The notes under the pieces: model-generated | The model's input: the letters and a program-made list of their open reading frames with translations, nothing else | Told to the model about the DNA's origin: nothing | The model's database searches: none | Translations under genes and position numbers: made by a program | Part shown: positions 37,501-48,931 of the stretch, in pieces | How positions within the stretch are numbered: position 1 is the stretch's first letter | Layout: each line of letters opens with the position of its first letter | Source: Boletus sp. NGJ | Lineage: Eukaryota; Basidiomycota; Agaricomycetes; Boletales; Boletaceae | Assembly (NCBI GenBank): GCA_019096195.1 | Contig: JAGTXK010000136.1 | Location: 186,001 to 250,000, forward strand | Direction of reading: 5' to 3' | Length of the DNA: 64,000 nucleotides

Positions 37501-40500
37501 CCACCGCTACACAACCTAACCCTGCAAGTAGTGATTCCACTATTTCCTTCATCACTAGCGATACTCTGTTGCAAGCCAAACAATTGGGCTTCTCCGATCG
37601 AATGGTGGCTAATTGCATTGGGTCTACCGAGTTTGCTGTGCGTCGCCTTCGTCAGGAAATGTCGATTTCGCCCTTTGTCAAGCAGATCGACACGGTAGCC
37701 GCCGAGTTCCCAGCATTCACGAACTATCTTTACACCACCTACAATGCAGCTGAACACGATGTCTCGTTCGAGGATCGTGGTGTCATGGTGCTTGGCTCTG
37801 GCGTTTACCGAATTGGCTCCTCTGTCGAGTTTGACTGGTGCGCAGTCAGGGCTATTCGAACTCTTCGCGAGGAAGGCTACCCCACGATTATGGTCAACTA
37901 CAATCCAGAGACAGTCAGCACTGATTACGACGAAGCGGATCGTTTGTACTTCGAGAACATCAGTCTGGAATCGATTTTAGACGTCTATGACGCCGAGCGT
38001 TCCAGGGGAGTCATCCTGTCGATGGGTGGGCAGACACCGAACAATATCGCACTTCCCCTGTTCCGCCAGAACGTGAAAATCTACGGAACGTCACCAGAGA
38101 TGATTGACACCGCAGAGAACCGATACAAGTTCTCCCGTATGCTGGATGAAATTGGCGTCGACCAACCGCAGTGGAAGGAACTCACCAGTTTCGAAGAAGC
38201 GCTCACTTTCTGTGAATCTGTCGGCTACCCTGTCCTCGTACGACCGTCGTATGTTCTTTCCGGCGCGGCGATGAATGTGGTATCCACCGGCGATGATCTG
38301 TCGAATTATCTGACTCAAGCTACTGCCGTTTCTCGTGACCATCCCGTCGTCATCAGCAAATACATCGAACAAGCCAAGGAGATTGAGATGGATGCTGTGG
38401 CCAAGGATGGTCAGATGATCATGCATTTCATCTCCGAGCACGTGGAGAACGCAGGAGTGCACTCTGGTGACGCTACATTAATCCACCCACCTCAAGATCT
38501 TGATCCTGCAACCGTCCGCCAGATTGAAGAAGCAACTGCAAAAATAGGAAATGCGCTAAACGTCACTGGACCGTTCAATATCCAGTTTATCGCGAAGAAC
38601 AACGAGATCAAGGTTATCGAGTGCAACTTGCGAGCCGCTCGGTCGTTCCCTTTCGTATCGAAAGTTACTGGTATCGATGCAATTGAGATGGCGACGAAAG
38701 TGATGCTTGGAATTCCTGTTGAGCCTTACCCCGACCCTGGCCTTCCCTCGGATTATGTTGGTGTCAAGGCTCCGCAATTCAGTTTCAGTCGGTTATCTGG
38801 TGCTGACCCGGTACTCGGAGTAGAGATGGCCTCTACTGGCGAGGTCGCTTGTTTTGGCCGTGACAAATACGAGGCGTACCTCAAGGCCCTTATTTCGACA
38901 GGCATTGAGCCGCCGAAGAAGAATATCTTGTTCTCTGTCGGTAGCTACAGGGAGAAGCTAGAGATTCTCCCGTCTGTCCAAAAACTGTATGCTGCCGGAT
39001 ATAACATTTTTGCTACGTCCGGAACGGCTGATTTTCTGACGGAGCATAATGTTCCCTGCAAGGTAGGAGTTCGATAACTTTCCTTCGAGGCTGTGTTGAT
39101 TCCCCCATAGTATTTGGAAACGCTTCCTGAAGGAAGCAGTGACTTGCAGAAGTCTGAATATTCACTCACGCAACATCTAGCGAACAACTTGATTGACATG
39201 TACATCAACCTTCCATCGAAGAACCATTACCGTCGTCCGGCGAGTTACGCCAGCAAAGGCTATCGCACGAGAAGGATGGCAGTTGATTTCGCCATTCCGC
39301 TTATTACTAATGTCAAAAATGCCAAGCTTCTCGCTGAAGCTCTGGTTCGCAAGTTACCCCTCGACGTTTCGAATGTCGACTCCAAAAGCTCGTATCTTAC
39401 GCACGTGTTCCCAGGGCTCGTAAACGTCGCTGCCTTTGTCCCACGAATTACCGCTGTGTCTGGCGACGACAGCTTTAATCAAGCGACACAGGCAGCTCTT
39501 TGCGCTGGATTCACCACGTCCCTGATTCTTCCTTATGGCGTGGATGGATCAATTACGGATGCCAAGAGTTTGCAACACATCCAAAATATTGCCGCAGGCA
39601 ATGCATACTGCAATTATGCATTGAGCGTTGCTACGGAAAATGACCAAGCGCTACCATTGGACGATGAATCCAAGCCCGACGTCAAGGCTCTCTTCATAGC
39701 GTTCCACGAACCTGCCGGCCCTCCAGGAATCTCTGCTGTAGCGGCTCATTTCGCTTCATGGCCAACTGAGAAGATGATCGTTACAGATGCGAGGGGTTCC
39801 AATCTTGCGTCCGTCCTTCTCCTTGCTAGTCTTCATAATCGCAGCGTCCATATCACCGACGTCCGAAGCAAAGAGGACCTGCTCTTGATATCCCTCAGCA
39901 AAGCTAGACACCTCAAAGTCACCTGCGACGTCTCCATCTATACCTTGTCTTTCACTCGCGATCAGTACCCCCAGTCCACGATTCTTCCTTCTGTTGAAGA
40001 TCAGGCTGTGTTCTGGAACAATCTTGATGCCATTGACGCGTTTTCCGTCGGAAATTTACCCTATCATTTGGCCGCGGAACAAGGAAGGAAAGGTTCTGCC
40101 TGGTCTGGTATTGAGGAAACCATTCCCCTGTTGCTCAGTGCCGTCACCACGGGACGCATCACACTCCAAGATATCCGAACGCGAGTATATGATAACCCCA
40201 TTCGCATCTTCGGCCTTCCCGAACAAGCCAATACTCACGTGGAAGTCGTCATCGGACGCCGTTCTCAATTTGTGTCCCGTAACGGTCGATGGTCTCCCCT
40301 CGACAAGAGCACTGTGGTGGGATCCTTGCATAGGGTCGTGATACACGGAAAGACCTTGTTCTTGGACGGAACGCTGTCTCCAGTAGCCATTGGCAAGGAC
40401 GTTTCTAATGCCGCAGTCTCTCGACCTGTGGGTGAGTCCCGAGGGGTAGCGGTCCCTGTTGCGAAGCCAGAATTTGTCCCGAGCCATGCTCCTGTGAAGA

Positions 40501-41651
40501 GTGTTGATGCCCACCCGCCGGCTCACCCCGCGCCTGGTTCACTTAGTGCCCTTATCCCCACTCTGTTACACGCTCCTCACCCTGCTTTCCATCGTCGACA
40601 CATTCTTTCAGTGAAACAATTCAGCCAGCGAGACATGTACGACCTCTTCTCCTTGGCTCACGAAATGCGCCTCCAGGTGGAGCGTAGTGGAACCCTCGAT
40701 ATCTTGAAGGGCAGAGTGCTTTGTAACTTGTTCTATGAACCCTCGACTCGCACAAGTGCATCTTTCGATGCGGCGATGAAGCGTTGTGGTGGTGAAGTCA
40801 TTCAGGTCAACGTCGATACTTCCTCAGTACAGAAAGGAGAAACACTCCCAGACACCGTCCGCACCGTTGGCTGTTACGCGGATGTGATTGTGATCAGACA
40901 CCCCGATGTCGGAAGTGCGCAACTGGCTGCAAAGTTCTCCCCAGTCCCAGTGTTGAATGCGGGGGATGGTATCGGAGAGCATCCGACTCAGGTATGTGAA
41001 TTCTCGCAACGTTGACTTAGCTTATCCTTGCAGGCGCTATTGGACGTTTACACAATCCGGTCTGAGCTCGGAACCGTCAATGGACGCACGATCACTATAC
41101 TCGGTGACCTGAAAAATGGACGCACTGTGCACAGTCTTGTGACTCTGCTATGTCACTACTCCGTTCGCCTCAACTTCGTCGCACCTCCGTTGTTATCTAT
41201 GCCTGCTAGCGTCGTGTCTGCAGCACGCAAGACTGGCACTAGCGTGCGACAACTCGAGTCTTTGGAAGAAGTGCTACCCGAGACAGACGTTCTCTACGTT
41301 ACCCGAATCCAGAAAGAAAGGTTCGCGAACGAGTCGGAATGGCAGAAAGTCAAGGATTCGTACCGAGTCGATCATGCCCTTCTGTCACGAGCGAAAGAAG
41401 ACATGATTGTCATGCACCCCCTTCCCAGAGTCAACGGCAAGTGATCTAGGTGTCCTCACATTGCAACTGTACTGACCCAGCTTTAGAAATTGATCCTGAA
41501 GTCGACTTCGACTCACGTCGTGCGGTTTATTTCCGTCAGATGCGTTATGGCCTTTTCGTGCGTGCCTGTGTGAAACATACTGTATGTTCGTGACTGAATC
41601 CCTGCATAGGTCCGGATGGCGCTGCTCGCCAGCGTTTTGGGAACAGTGTAG
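34515..41651 (+). CDS. URA2: URA2: carbamoyl-phosphate synthase / aspartate carbamoyltransferase
   Basis: Multifunctional enzyme of the first two steps of pyrimidine synthesis. Ten exons: 34515-34719, 34771-36635, 36685-36873, 36923-37255, 37305-37483, 37532-39062, 39111-40991, 41034-41436, 41487-41557, 41610-41651; 2232 residues, close to yeast Ura2. The glutamine amidotransferase has its Cys near residue 330 in FGICLGHQL and a His in SVQFHPES. Two ATP-grasp halves follow ([38 protein letters not shown]). The dihydroorotase-like segment from about residue 1475 lacks the DxHxH metal site (LVNVAAF), as in other fungal Ura2 proteins. Aspartate carbamoyltransferase ends the chain ([19 protein letters not shown]). 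The exon 8 donor is GC. The exon 6 acceptor is uncertain by three bases. Confidence 0.95.
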
Positions 41652-42365
41652 GGGAATCTTGGACTTATCGTTACACAAATAGTACCACTCTCGCAGAATA
41701 TGAGGTGATTACTAGGATGCGTTTAAAGTGCAGAATTTCAGAACAATAGTTCATCCTATTTAAGTTATTCCGGCTACGGATAGTGGTGTGGTGGGTGTCG
41801 AAAGCACGGATTTGCAGCCCGATGAGTTGGTAACCATGGTTATTATTTGTACAAGTTTGCCTCATCGCCCTGATGTCCTCCATCCAATACGGATGCTGTA
41901 CGTCTTTGCACCTTCTTAACCTAACGAACATCCCCCTACTTCTCGTCGGTCGACAGTTAGCTGAAGCTGAAGCGTCACCTAACACACCACATCATCATGA
42001 TTTTACCGGTGCATTCCCGGCGAGGTAGGACTGTGTTGGAAATGAATATCCTTGGAGCCATGGCGCTCTCCGACTTTTCGAGATGGTATTCAATCAGTCT
42101 TTCCTCTTTCCTGTAGCCTCCGGGAGGTAAGCATCAAGCTGAGCACTTGAAGGTTTCAGCCTGGCGGTAATTAAGTGCGTGGGATGATCCGATATCTGAT
42201 CATTTTGAGGAGTAGGTCAAAGTTATAAAAAACATTACTCCAATTCGTCCAACACGTTCGTGAAACAGGGCAAGTTCGAACTTGTCGGTCGAGCCTTTCC
42301 TACTTGGACCCATGAAGATTTCAGCATAAAAGCGAGTTCGCTTCCCAGTCTTCTTACTAACAATC
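41652..42365. other. Intergenic, promoter of the lactonase-like gene
   Basis: No supported gene. A TATA box at 42223-42232 is noted separately. Confidence 0.4.
42223..42232 (+). promoter_or_regulatory. TATA box of the lactonase-like gene
   Basis: TTATAAAAAA lies about 140 bases before the ATG at 42366. A motif match with plausible spacing if the 5' UTR is about 100 bases. Confidence 0.4.
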
Positions 42366-43862
42366 ATGGTCGTACCAGCCTTTACTGCGTTGACAATCGC
42401 TATTGCGGTAGCGTTGATCATAAGAGCCGCCAACTCCCAAGTTCTCACCTTTCCTCCTGGTGCTGTGGTGTGTTCTCTACCGAGGCTCACGAGAGGAGAT
42501 TTCTAACAAACTCAGTTCGTTGACCCCCTCGAATACAATGTCGTGGGTGCAAACTACACCCAATGGCGTACAAACGACTCTTTCATCGGTTTCGATCCCA
42601 CAAACACGACCCCACCCTTCATCCAATTCTTTGATTCCTCCTTCCTTTATGTAACAGGGCCGAATGCAACTATTCGGCTTGTCGCGTCGAAACCCAGGCT
42701 GGGCCTTTGCTCACGAAGCGCCGATCTACGTGCCTGATCTCAACGTCGTTTTCTTCGCCAGCGCCAGTGGCGGTTCTCTTGGACATAGTGGCTGGTATAA
42801 TAATAGCGTCGTCTCGATGCTCAACATGACGGAAGTCGACAATGCCCTCGCCGCTACAACGGGCGGAATCAACATACAAATCCAGACCGTGAGCGGGATT
42901 TACAATGGATGGCACCAAGAGAAAATTGCTCACGCTCGTTCAGTTGAACCTTTCTGACACTGTACAGATGGTTAACGGAGGCACAGGCCCATACAAGGGA
43001 AGGCTTCTCTTTGTCACGTCAGGACGTGCCCTTCTACCTCCTTCAGTTGTACTCGTGAACCCCAGCCCACCATACAATACCACTGTCCTGCTGGACAACT
43101 ATTTCGGGAGGCAGTTCAATTCACTAAATGATGTCAAGGTGCTACCTGGCACTGATTTCATATTTTTCACAGACCCTGCGCAAGTTCTCCGTTGACCTTG
43201 GAGACGAGCAAAGCTGACATACGTATGTAGATACGGGTGGCTGAATGGATTCCGTCCGGAACCGATGTCACCTTCCCAGGTGTATCGCTTCAATCCGACG
43301 ACTAGTCAAGTTCACGTTGTCGCCGACCAATTCGTACAACCAAATGGCATCGCCTTTACCCCTGATGGTCAAACTGCCTTCGTGTAAGCAGAACACTGAT
43401 ATTGATATCTTCGCTGAATCCGCAGCGATAATTTTACAAATAAATCCTCAGGTCCGACACAGGCCTAGTCGGTGGTTTTTTGGGAAACAATCAGACGTAT
43501 CCCGCTACAATGCAAGTTTTCCTTGGACTCGTTTGTTGCCGGTTGTCCTTACTCTGCATTACAACAGCTATCAGTATGACGTTGATCCAGTGACCCAGTC
43601 ATTCGAAAACCGTCGTGTCTTTGCATACAGCGATTCTGGCATCCCAGATGGCATCCAGCTTGACATGAACGGCAATATTTTTTCAGGGTGTGGCGATGGA
43701 ATACATGTATGGGACCCCAAAGGCACCCTCATTGGAAAATTCTTTTTGAACAGCACGGCTCCCGAGATGATCTTCACAAAGTCTGGCCTCCTTATCTTCA
43801 ACGATGAAATGATATATCTAGCCAACATCCAAGCTCGGGGTATAGACTTGGTTGCATATTAG
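42366..43862 (+). CDS. SMP-30/gluconolactonase-type secreted or membrane-anchored protein
   Basis: Six exons (42366-42467, 42516-42888, 42968-43179, 43231-43383, 43452-43511, 43568-43862) give 397 residues once one extra A at 42690-42692 is ignored. That A turns AA into AAA before CCC and shifts the frame at VASNPGWAF. The N-terminus is a signal or anchor (TALTIAIAVALIIRAANS). Beta-propeller signatures of the family include HEAPIYVPDLNVVFF, GRQFNSLNDV, FTDPAYGW, QPNGIAFTPDGQTAFVSDTG and GIPDGIQLDMNGNIFSGCGDGIHVWDP. These resemble calcium-binding lactonases; the natural substrate is unknown. Two introns (43180-43230, 43512-43567) have GC donors, both GCAAGT. Confidence 0.8.
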
Positions 43863-44432
43863 TTGGAGATTGGGCATGCTGCTAGGTTGCGGAGTGTTTC
43901 GTCGACTGAATAATGTGGTACCACGTTGAAATAGTGCCTTAAACAGCCCGAAGTTATTTCAGTCAGCATGCGTTCTGTCACCCAGACCCCTCACTTATTA
44001 CCAGTGAGCGTTTGAACTGCCACACTGCCAGTGATTGTAGTTTTCGGTAATTTCGCCCTAGCTGTCAACACACAATTATTGCCCCGATGAGTCGTCGGAT
44101 GCTTACTCTGAGCAAAACTGCCCTCCGTGACGTACAGTATCCGATGAGCCAAGCGCTCAAGCCCGCAAATTTGACCGTAAGTCAATCAACCACTCGAATT
44201 TGGTGAAATTCCGTAGTGGGCACAAGACTTTGCAAGCAATGCAATAGGGTGTCGTACATGAGGTGAACAGACAGCATCTCTAAGTTGCAATCAACGAACG
44301 CCAAGGACCTCATGCTCTCAATACCTACAGTACATACAGCACAGAACCATGGGACCGATCCGGTCAAATCGGTTTCCCGGTGCCACAGGAGGTATGAACA
44401 CCATGCCCACCTGATCCTCATATGAAAGTACT
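43863..44432. other. Intergenic, no supported gene
   Basis: Nothing recognisable between the lactonase-like gene and the LINE fragment. Confidence 0.4.
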
Positions 44433-44898
44433 GTAGCCACAGGCCTACCACCCTACCACCTGCTACTCAAACACGGCATCAGCACCTCCAGCCTGAGACA
44501 CCACAAGCAACACAAGACTCCACTACACCGCCCGACGAAAGGATTCAAACTAGACCCGAGGGCCGTTGAAACGATCGAATCAGTAAAACACGACACGAAA
44601 TGGGTACCAGATATCAAGCTCAAGGTTAAAGCAAACAAGATAGAGGCAGAGCTACAGGATATTAAAGCGGAGATGACACAGGACATATGTCTCTACTCAG
44701 ACGGATCAGGGTTCAAAGGACCAATAGGAGGGGCAGCGGTTGAGAAGAACAAAAAGGGAGGATCAGGTCAGTGTCGCTTGGGCTAGACAACATGGCGGCG
44801 ATACAGGCAACGACAGGTCCCGGCCACTATCTCATGGATGCCTTCCGCGACAATCTCAGGAGCGTCCTCGCAATTCACCGTCTTGCGGAACTTACTAG
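44433..44898 (+). mobile_element. LINE (non-LTR retrotransposon) fragment with RNase H piece
   Basis: The frame reads LPPYHLLLKHGI, then a linker ending in DTKWVPDIKLKV, then DICLYSDGSGFKGPIGGAA. The last is the start of an RNase H domain as found downstream of reverse transcriptase in Tad-like fungal LINEs. A second piece in another frame, LGLDNMAAIQAT and GPGHYLMDAFRDNLRSVL, continues the same domain after an internal deletion. The reverse transcriptase is absent. The fragment ends where the inverted-repeat element begins at 44899. It is a dead, truncated copy. Confidence 0.7.
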
Positions 44899-45446
44899 GG
44901 CCCTGTTCGAAATGCTTGCTAGGTAGGATGTTAACTCGGCTATATCGGCTATGAAGTCACCGTCTCGGCTGTAACTCGGTGATTCTGCAACTCAGCTCAA
45001 CCCCGCCAGACTCCGTTTGAAACCGATTTGGAAGTGCCAGTGATAGTAGAGTGACTTCAGACTCCGCTTACCCGAGTTAAGTGGTAGTATGTCACAACAG
45101 ATTTTGAGATATTTTGCCTTAGCTTAAATGTAAAACAAAACTTGAAATGAGATACAAAGTATTGTCAGAACAACTAAACTTCAAATTAATCCTAACTAAA
45201 CAGTGTTAAACTTCAAGTTTAGGTCAGAAAATGAAACAAAACTTGAAGTTTTGGCTCGTGACTACACTTGATGATCCTATTTAAAGTTGAATATCACATT
45301 TAAACCCGGTCTAAATATCCATAAATCTGTTGTGTGTAGACCCAGACTCTCCGCGAGTCCAGCCACTTTCGCCGGCAGAGACGGTGACTTCATAGCCGAT
45401 TATAGCCGAGTTAACATCCTACCTAGCAAGCATTCCGAACAGGGCC
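44899..45446. mobile_element. Non-autonomous terminal-inverted-repeat element (MITE-like), 548 bp
   Basis: Both ends carry an inverted repeat of about 68 bases starting GGCCCTGTTCG, continuing through GCTTGCTAGGTAGGATG to CACCGTCTC. The two copies differ by roughly one substitution and one indel, so the insertion is recent. The interior is AT-rich and non-coding with repeated AAACTTGAAG motifs. Flanks read TTACTA(G) on the left and (G)TAGTAA on the right, which extends the symmetry instead of giving a clean target duplication. Superfamily is unresolved (PIF/Harbinger-like or hAT-like termini are possible). Confidence 0.75.
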
Positions 45447-46392
45447 GTAGTAAACACAGAACAAAAAAAAAAAAAACAGGTCAGGGCTCTGCTTTGAGGC
45501 ACCACGGACCTTCCAGTTCAATCCTGCAGTTCAACGATATACGTCCCATCATGAGCACGCTTGCTCAGGATAAAATGGTGTTACTGGACGTACTCTTCCA
45601 CACGACTCTAATTTAAACATCTCTTAAGATAACCTCCGAAGGTTCAAGTTACCCCGTGCTCCCCAATTCTCATGAGGATCTGTCGTGAGAATTGCCGGAC
45701 CCCTTCAAGAGTTCAAACGTTCATGACGAGCCCACGAGCTCGTCCACTGTTTCACTCTACCGACTCGGCACTATATTTTCACATCCCAAGATAGACTGAT
45801 ACGTCCCGAGACTAAATTCTTGGTTCGTAGATTTTACCAACGTTGAGAACATGCATGACATGGGAACTGTTATCCAGGTGGGCCACTGTTATCCAGCTCG
45901 TGGGCGACGGTCCCTGACTGTATCATGTTCAGTCGAGCGACTTTAGCTATATATCTAGCCTGATATCCGTCAACTCGGCTCCATTCTGTTGTCATTATTA
46001 CACACGCCGGTATCCCGTTTTTGGGTCCTGCAGTTTATGAGAACGCGGAGATAGGGCGTTCGTATCATCTTTTGAAGTGGAGCTGCTTCTTGACTCGTCG
46101 TGATTCTCATCGGCATTTTTCTTGGTGATTTGAAGTCTCTTTAGGTGATGATTGATCTACTGAATACTCTTGATAGGTGCAACCGTTCTCAGGACATGAC
46201 TCGTGACACCTGTTCGCTCCCGTGCCCCTGACTTCATTGATGGAACCGAATAGCGTCGGCACCAGGTGAGTGTGTTTACTGGTCGATGCTCCATGGCAGA
46301 TAATTTAAACTTACCTCGAGGTTACGATGGTGTAAAAGTGCACCCTGACACCCGCCCCCTTGTCGGCCACGGCCCATCTGCACCTCAATAAC
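45447..46392. other. Intergenic, starts with an A-rich tract
   Basis: An A14 tract lies near 45461-45475, just outside the inverted-repeat element; it could be the tail of the interrupted LINE, but this is a guess. No supported gene up to the SLATT gene. Confidence 0.35.
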
Positions 46393-47537
46393 ATGGAGCA
46401 CGAGCAAACCCAGCAGGCGACAACGTCGACACCACTGGCCCCCGCGGCTCAGTCCCAGACTGTCGAGGGCACTGCCTTCCGTCCCGAAAGTATCCAAAAC
46501 CACACTCCTGGCTCAGAGGATAACAATGGTGGACGCGACACGCGACCCGTGACCTCGTCCACAGAACGACACCTTCTCAGTGCACCGACTGAAAGCCATG
46601 AAAACCCCCTCGCTGACTTTGAACGCGTTCCACCCCCACTACCCGCCCGCAGCCGAGACGGGCACACACGCCGGTCTACCCACCGCCATGGGTTGATATC
46701 GACCATTGGGAACCTCACAGCTCCTCAAAATGGACTCGATTGGATAGTCCCTGTGAATGAAAAGGATCATGTAAGTGCGATGTCCATTTTTTGGGTACGT
46801 GAGAGACGTGCTTATATATGCAACTACAGACGCGCCGTACCCTAGGCGAACGCCTTCAGCCAACGCTCGAGAATGCTGAGATTGAAAGGGAAAAGTATGC
46901 TAAGAAAGGTCAGTGTATGCGGGTTGTCTAAACTTCCTTTGCTGATGGCAGAGCGCGTGTGTCATATTCAGCGTTGTGGACGGGCTACGCTCTTAACATT
47001 GCGATTGGCTTGCAGGTGTTGTTGGGTGCTTTGACGACGGGGCTCGCAGCTGCCGTCACGAACGGCAGACAGGCAAGTTTTATTATTATTTCGAAAAATA
47101 CGTTCAACGTGCTAAACTGAAGCCAAAAAATAGGCGCAAGTTTCAACTTCGATTTTGGGTCGGTGAGACCCTGCTTATACGTGACCCGTGTATTAATTTT
47201 CGTTATAGGTGGTCTTGCTACGTTGGTTGCCTCTTACCTGGCCCGCGCACGTGGTTCTGGAGAACCCGAGTTGTCCATCACGCGAGTGAAGGATCTTGAA
47301 CAGTTTTTGCGAGAATGCAAGGCTTTCCAGCTCGACCACGCGCATGAGTATGGTTCCCCCGAAAACGGCCTGGATTATCGGCTGTGGGAGTTAAGACGAA
47401 GATTTGAAGAATTGCTCGGTAACGCAAATGGGTATGTTTAGTTTCCCGCATCTCACTGTCGTCGTCACTGAGCACTTATCGAAAGGGAGAGAAAACTCTC
47501 GCCCGTCGGAATCACTGCCAATCAGTCTAAAGTATGA
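46393..47537 (+). CDS. Fungal SLATT-domain protein (two-membrane-span effector family)
   Basis: Six exons (46393-46770, 46830-46908, 46972-47072, 47134-47158, 47209-47431, 47486-47537) give 285 residues. The first 125 residues are polar, rich in Ser, Thr and Pro. The SLATT core follows: TLGERLQPTLENAEIEREKY, a first span (ALNIAIGLQVLLGALTTGLAA), a short loop, a second span (STSILGGLATLVASYLARA), then the conserved RVKDLEQFLRECKAFQLDH. In bacteria SLATT domains pair with SMODS or SLOG sensors and are proposed to act as membrane-permeabilising effectors; the fungal role is unproven. The third intron has a GC donor (GCAAGT). The fourth uses GTCGGT. No nucleotide-sensing partner gene lies beside it. 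Confidence 0.75.
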
Positions 47538-48048
47538 GTGAGATATTGATATTTCGCTTTGACACATCCTGGAAGATGATTGTGTCCTTCTAAAGACTTT
47601 TTTCTCTTTGCAAACTCTATAATATCGGACATACATTGCCAAAATTGTTCTCCCACTCGAATATCGGGCTGTGGGTAATACCCCATTATTATACCTTGGA
47701 TTTGTTGTTGTTCTTACTCTTTTCTGTCACGGACTTTTCATTCAGAGGTTCACATGGACTCGTGGATTCTCGGAACCACTTTTTATTCCAGTGCGTAGTA
47801 ATATAGTCACCTGGAACGCTTTCCTGATTTCTTGGACCACTATGACTGAGTACATTGAGTGCCGACCAAGTAGTTGTTGAGTCTTGACCTGAAGGGATTA
47901 GATACGCGTATGGTCACGTGAGCGATGCGATCGGGATGCTTAAATGACCGAGGCTCAATGAGCTGCGTATGTCCCGGGCCCAACATATAAACCACCCACT
48001 CACTGTGCTCTCAAACTTGTAGACTTGACTTGAGCCATACAACCAGCT
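47538..48048. other. Promoter region of the NC2-alpha gene
   Basis: No gene seen. Contains TCACGTGA at 47914-47921 and a TATA box at 47983-47993. Confidence 0.4.
47983..47993 (+). promoter_or_regulatory. TATA box of the NC2-alpha gene
   Basis: ACATATAAACC, 56 bases before the ATG at 48049. Confidence 0.45.
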
Positions 48049-48851
48049 ATGAAGACTAAGAACAAACAGACCAAATTCCCAGTGGTGAGACCCTCATAAG
48101 CCTGTCGAATCAGCATCTCGGACCCCACAGCTGACGGGACGCAGGCCCGAATAAAGAAAATCATGCAAAAGGATGAAGAGGTCGGCAAGGTCGCGCAGGC
48201 GACACCAGTCGTGATATGTACGCCCCTCATTTCTTTACGCGCTTCGCACGCCATGAATGTGCTCCCCACCCCCACCCAAATCCCCCTTTCAATTCCCTTG
48301 CACACGTGGCAGCAAAAGCCCTCGAACTTTTCCTTGCCATGATCGTGGAAGAGGCGAGCAAGGTCACGCTAGGACGAGGCGCAAAAAAGGTCGAGGCGTA
48401 CCATCTGTATGTGTCTCGCTGTTTCCCCCTCCCCTCCCCCCTCTTTCTCTTGTGATCACTGTGAACGTGACCCTCCAGAAAACATGCCGTTGAAACGACG
48501 GAGATGCTAGACTTTTTGAAGGAGATCGTGGAATCCGTACCGGATCCATCGGCTGGTGGAACTATTGACCTCGAAGCCGAAGCTGCGGAGGGTTCGAAAC
48601 GCAAACGGGGCAAGGGAAAGAAAACCGGCCCCCCTGCTACCTCTGGGGAGCAAAAGAAGCGACGCAAAAGGAAGGGCGACGCCGATGTGAACGGAGGAGG
48701 GGAAGAAGTTGGAGGAGGCTCAAAATCAGAACCTGAAGGCGACACAGCTATGGATGAGGACGATGACAAGGACGGTTATGCGGAATCAAGCCATCGGGAC
48801 CAGGATGGGGACTGGCGAGATGACGAGGATTCACCCTACGTTCCGAGATGA
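48049..48851 (+). CDS. BUR6: NC2-alpha (Dr1-associated corepressor, Bur6/DRAP1)
   Basis: Histone-fold subunit of the NC2 repressor, which pairs with NC2-beta (Dr1) and binds TBP on promoters. Four exons (48049-48084, 48145-48217, 48313-48406, 48479-48851) give 191 residues. The histone fold spans about residues 10-90: FPVARIKKIMQKDEEVGKVA, then ISKALELFLAMIVEEA, LGRGAKKVEAYHLKHAVE and MLDFLKEIVESV. This is closest to the CBF/NF-Y-like NC2-alpha type rather than histone H2A itself. The tail holds a basic nuclear-localisation-like cluster (KRKRGKGKK, KKRRKRKG) and an acidic end. It is convergent with the Sld5 gene, 80 bases apart. Confidence 0.92.
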
Positions 48852-48931
48852 CAGCAGTCTGAACGAAATACTATATCTCGACGCGAAAACGATACACCAT
48901 CCTTGTTCTGGTAAGGCTACATGTAAATTAA

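Noticed and set aside
37484-37531. In-frame TGA inside URA2
   Set aside because: It is removed by a short intron with a GTGAAT donor; the carbamoyl-phosphate synthase sequence continues in phase.
46393-48851. SLATT gene and NC2-alpha as a conflict-system operon
   Set aside because: NC2-alpha is a general transcription factor with its own TATA box and E-box; the two genes are merely neighbours.
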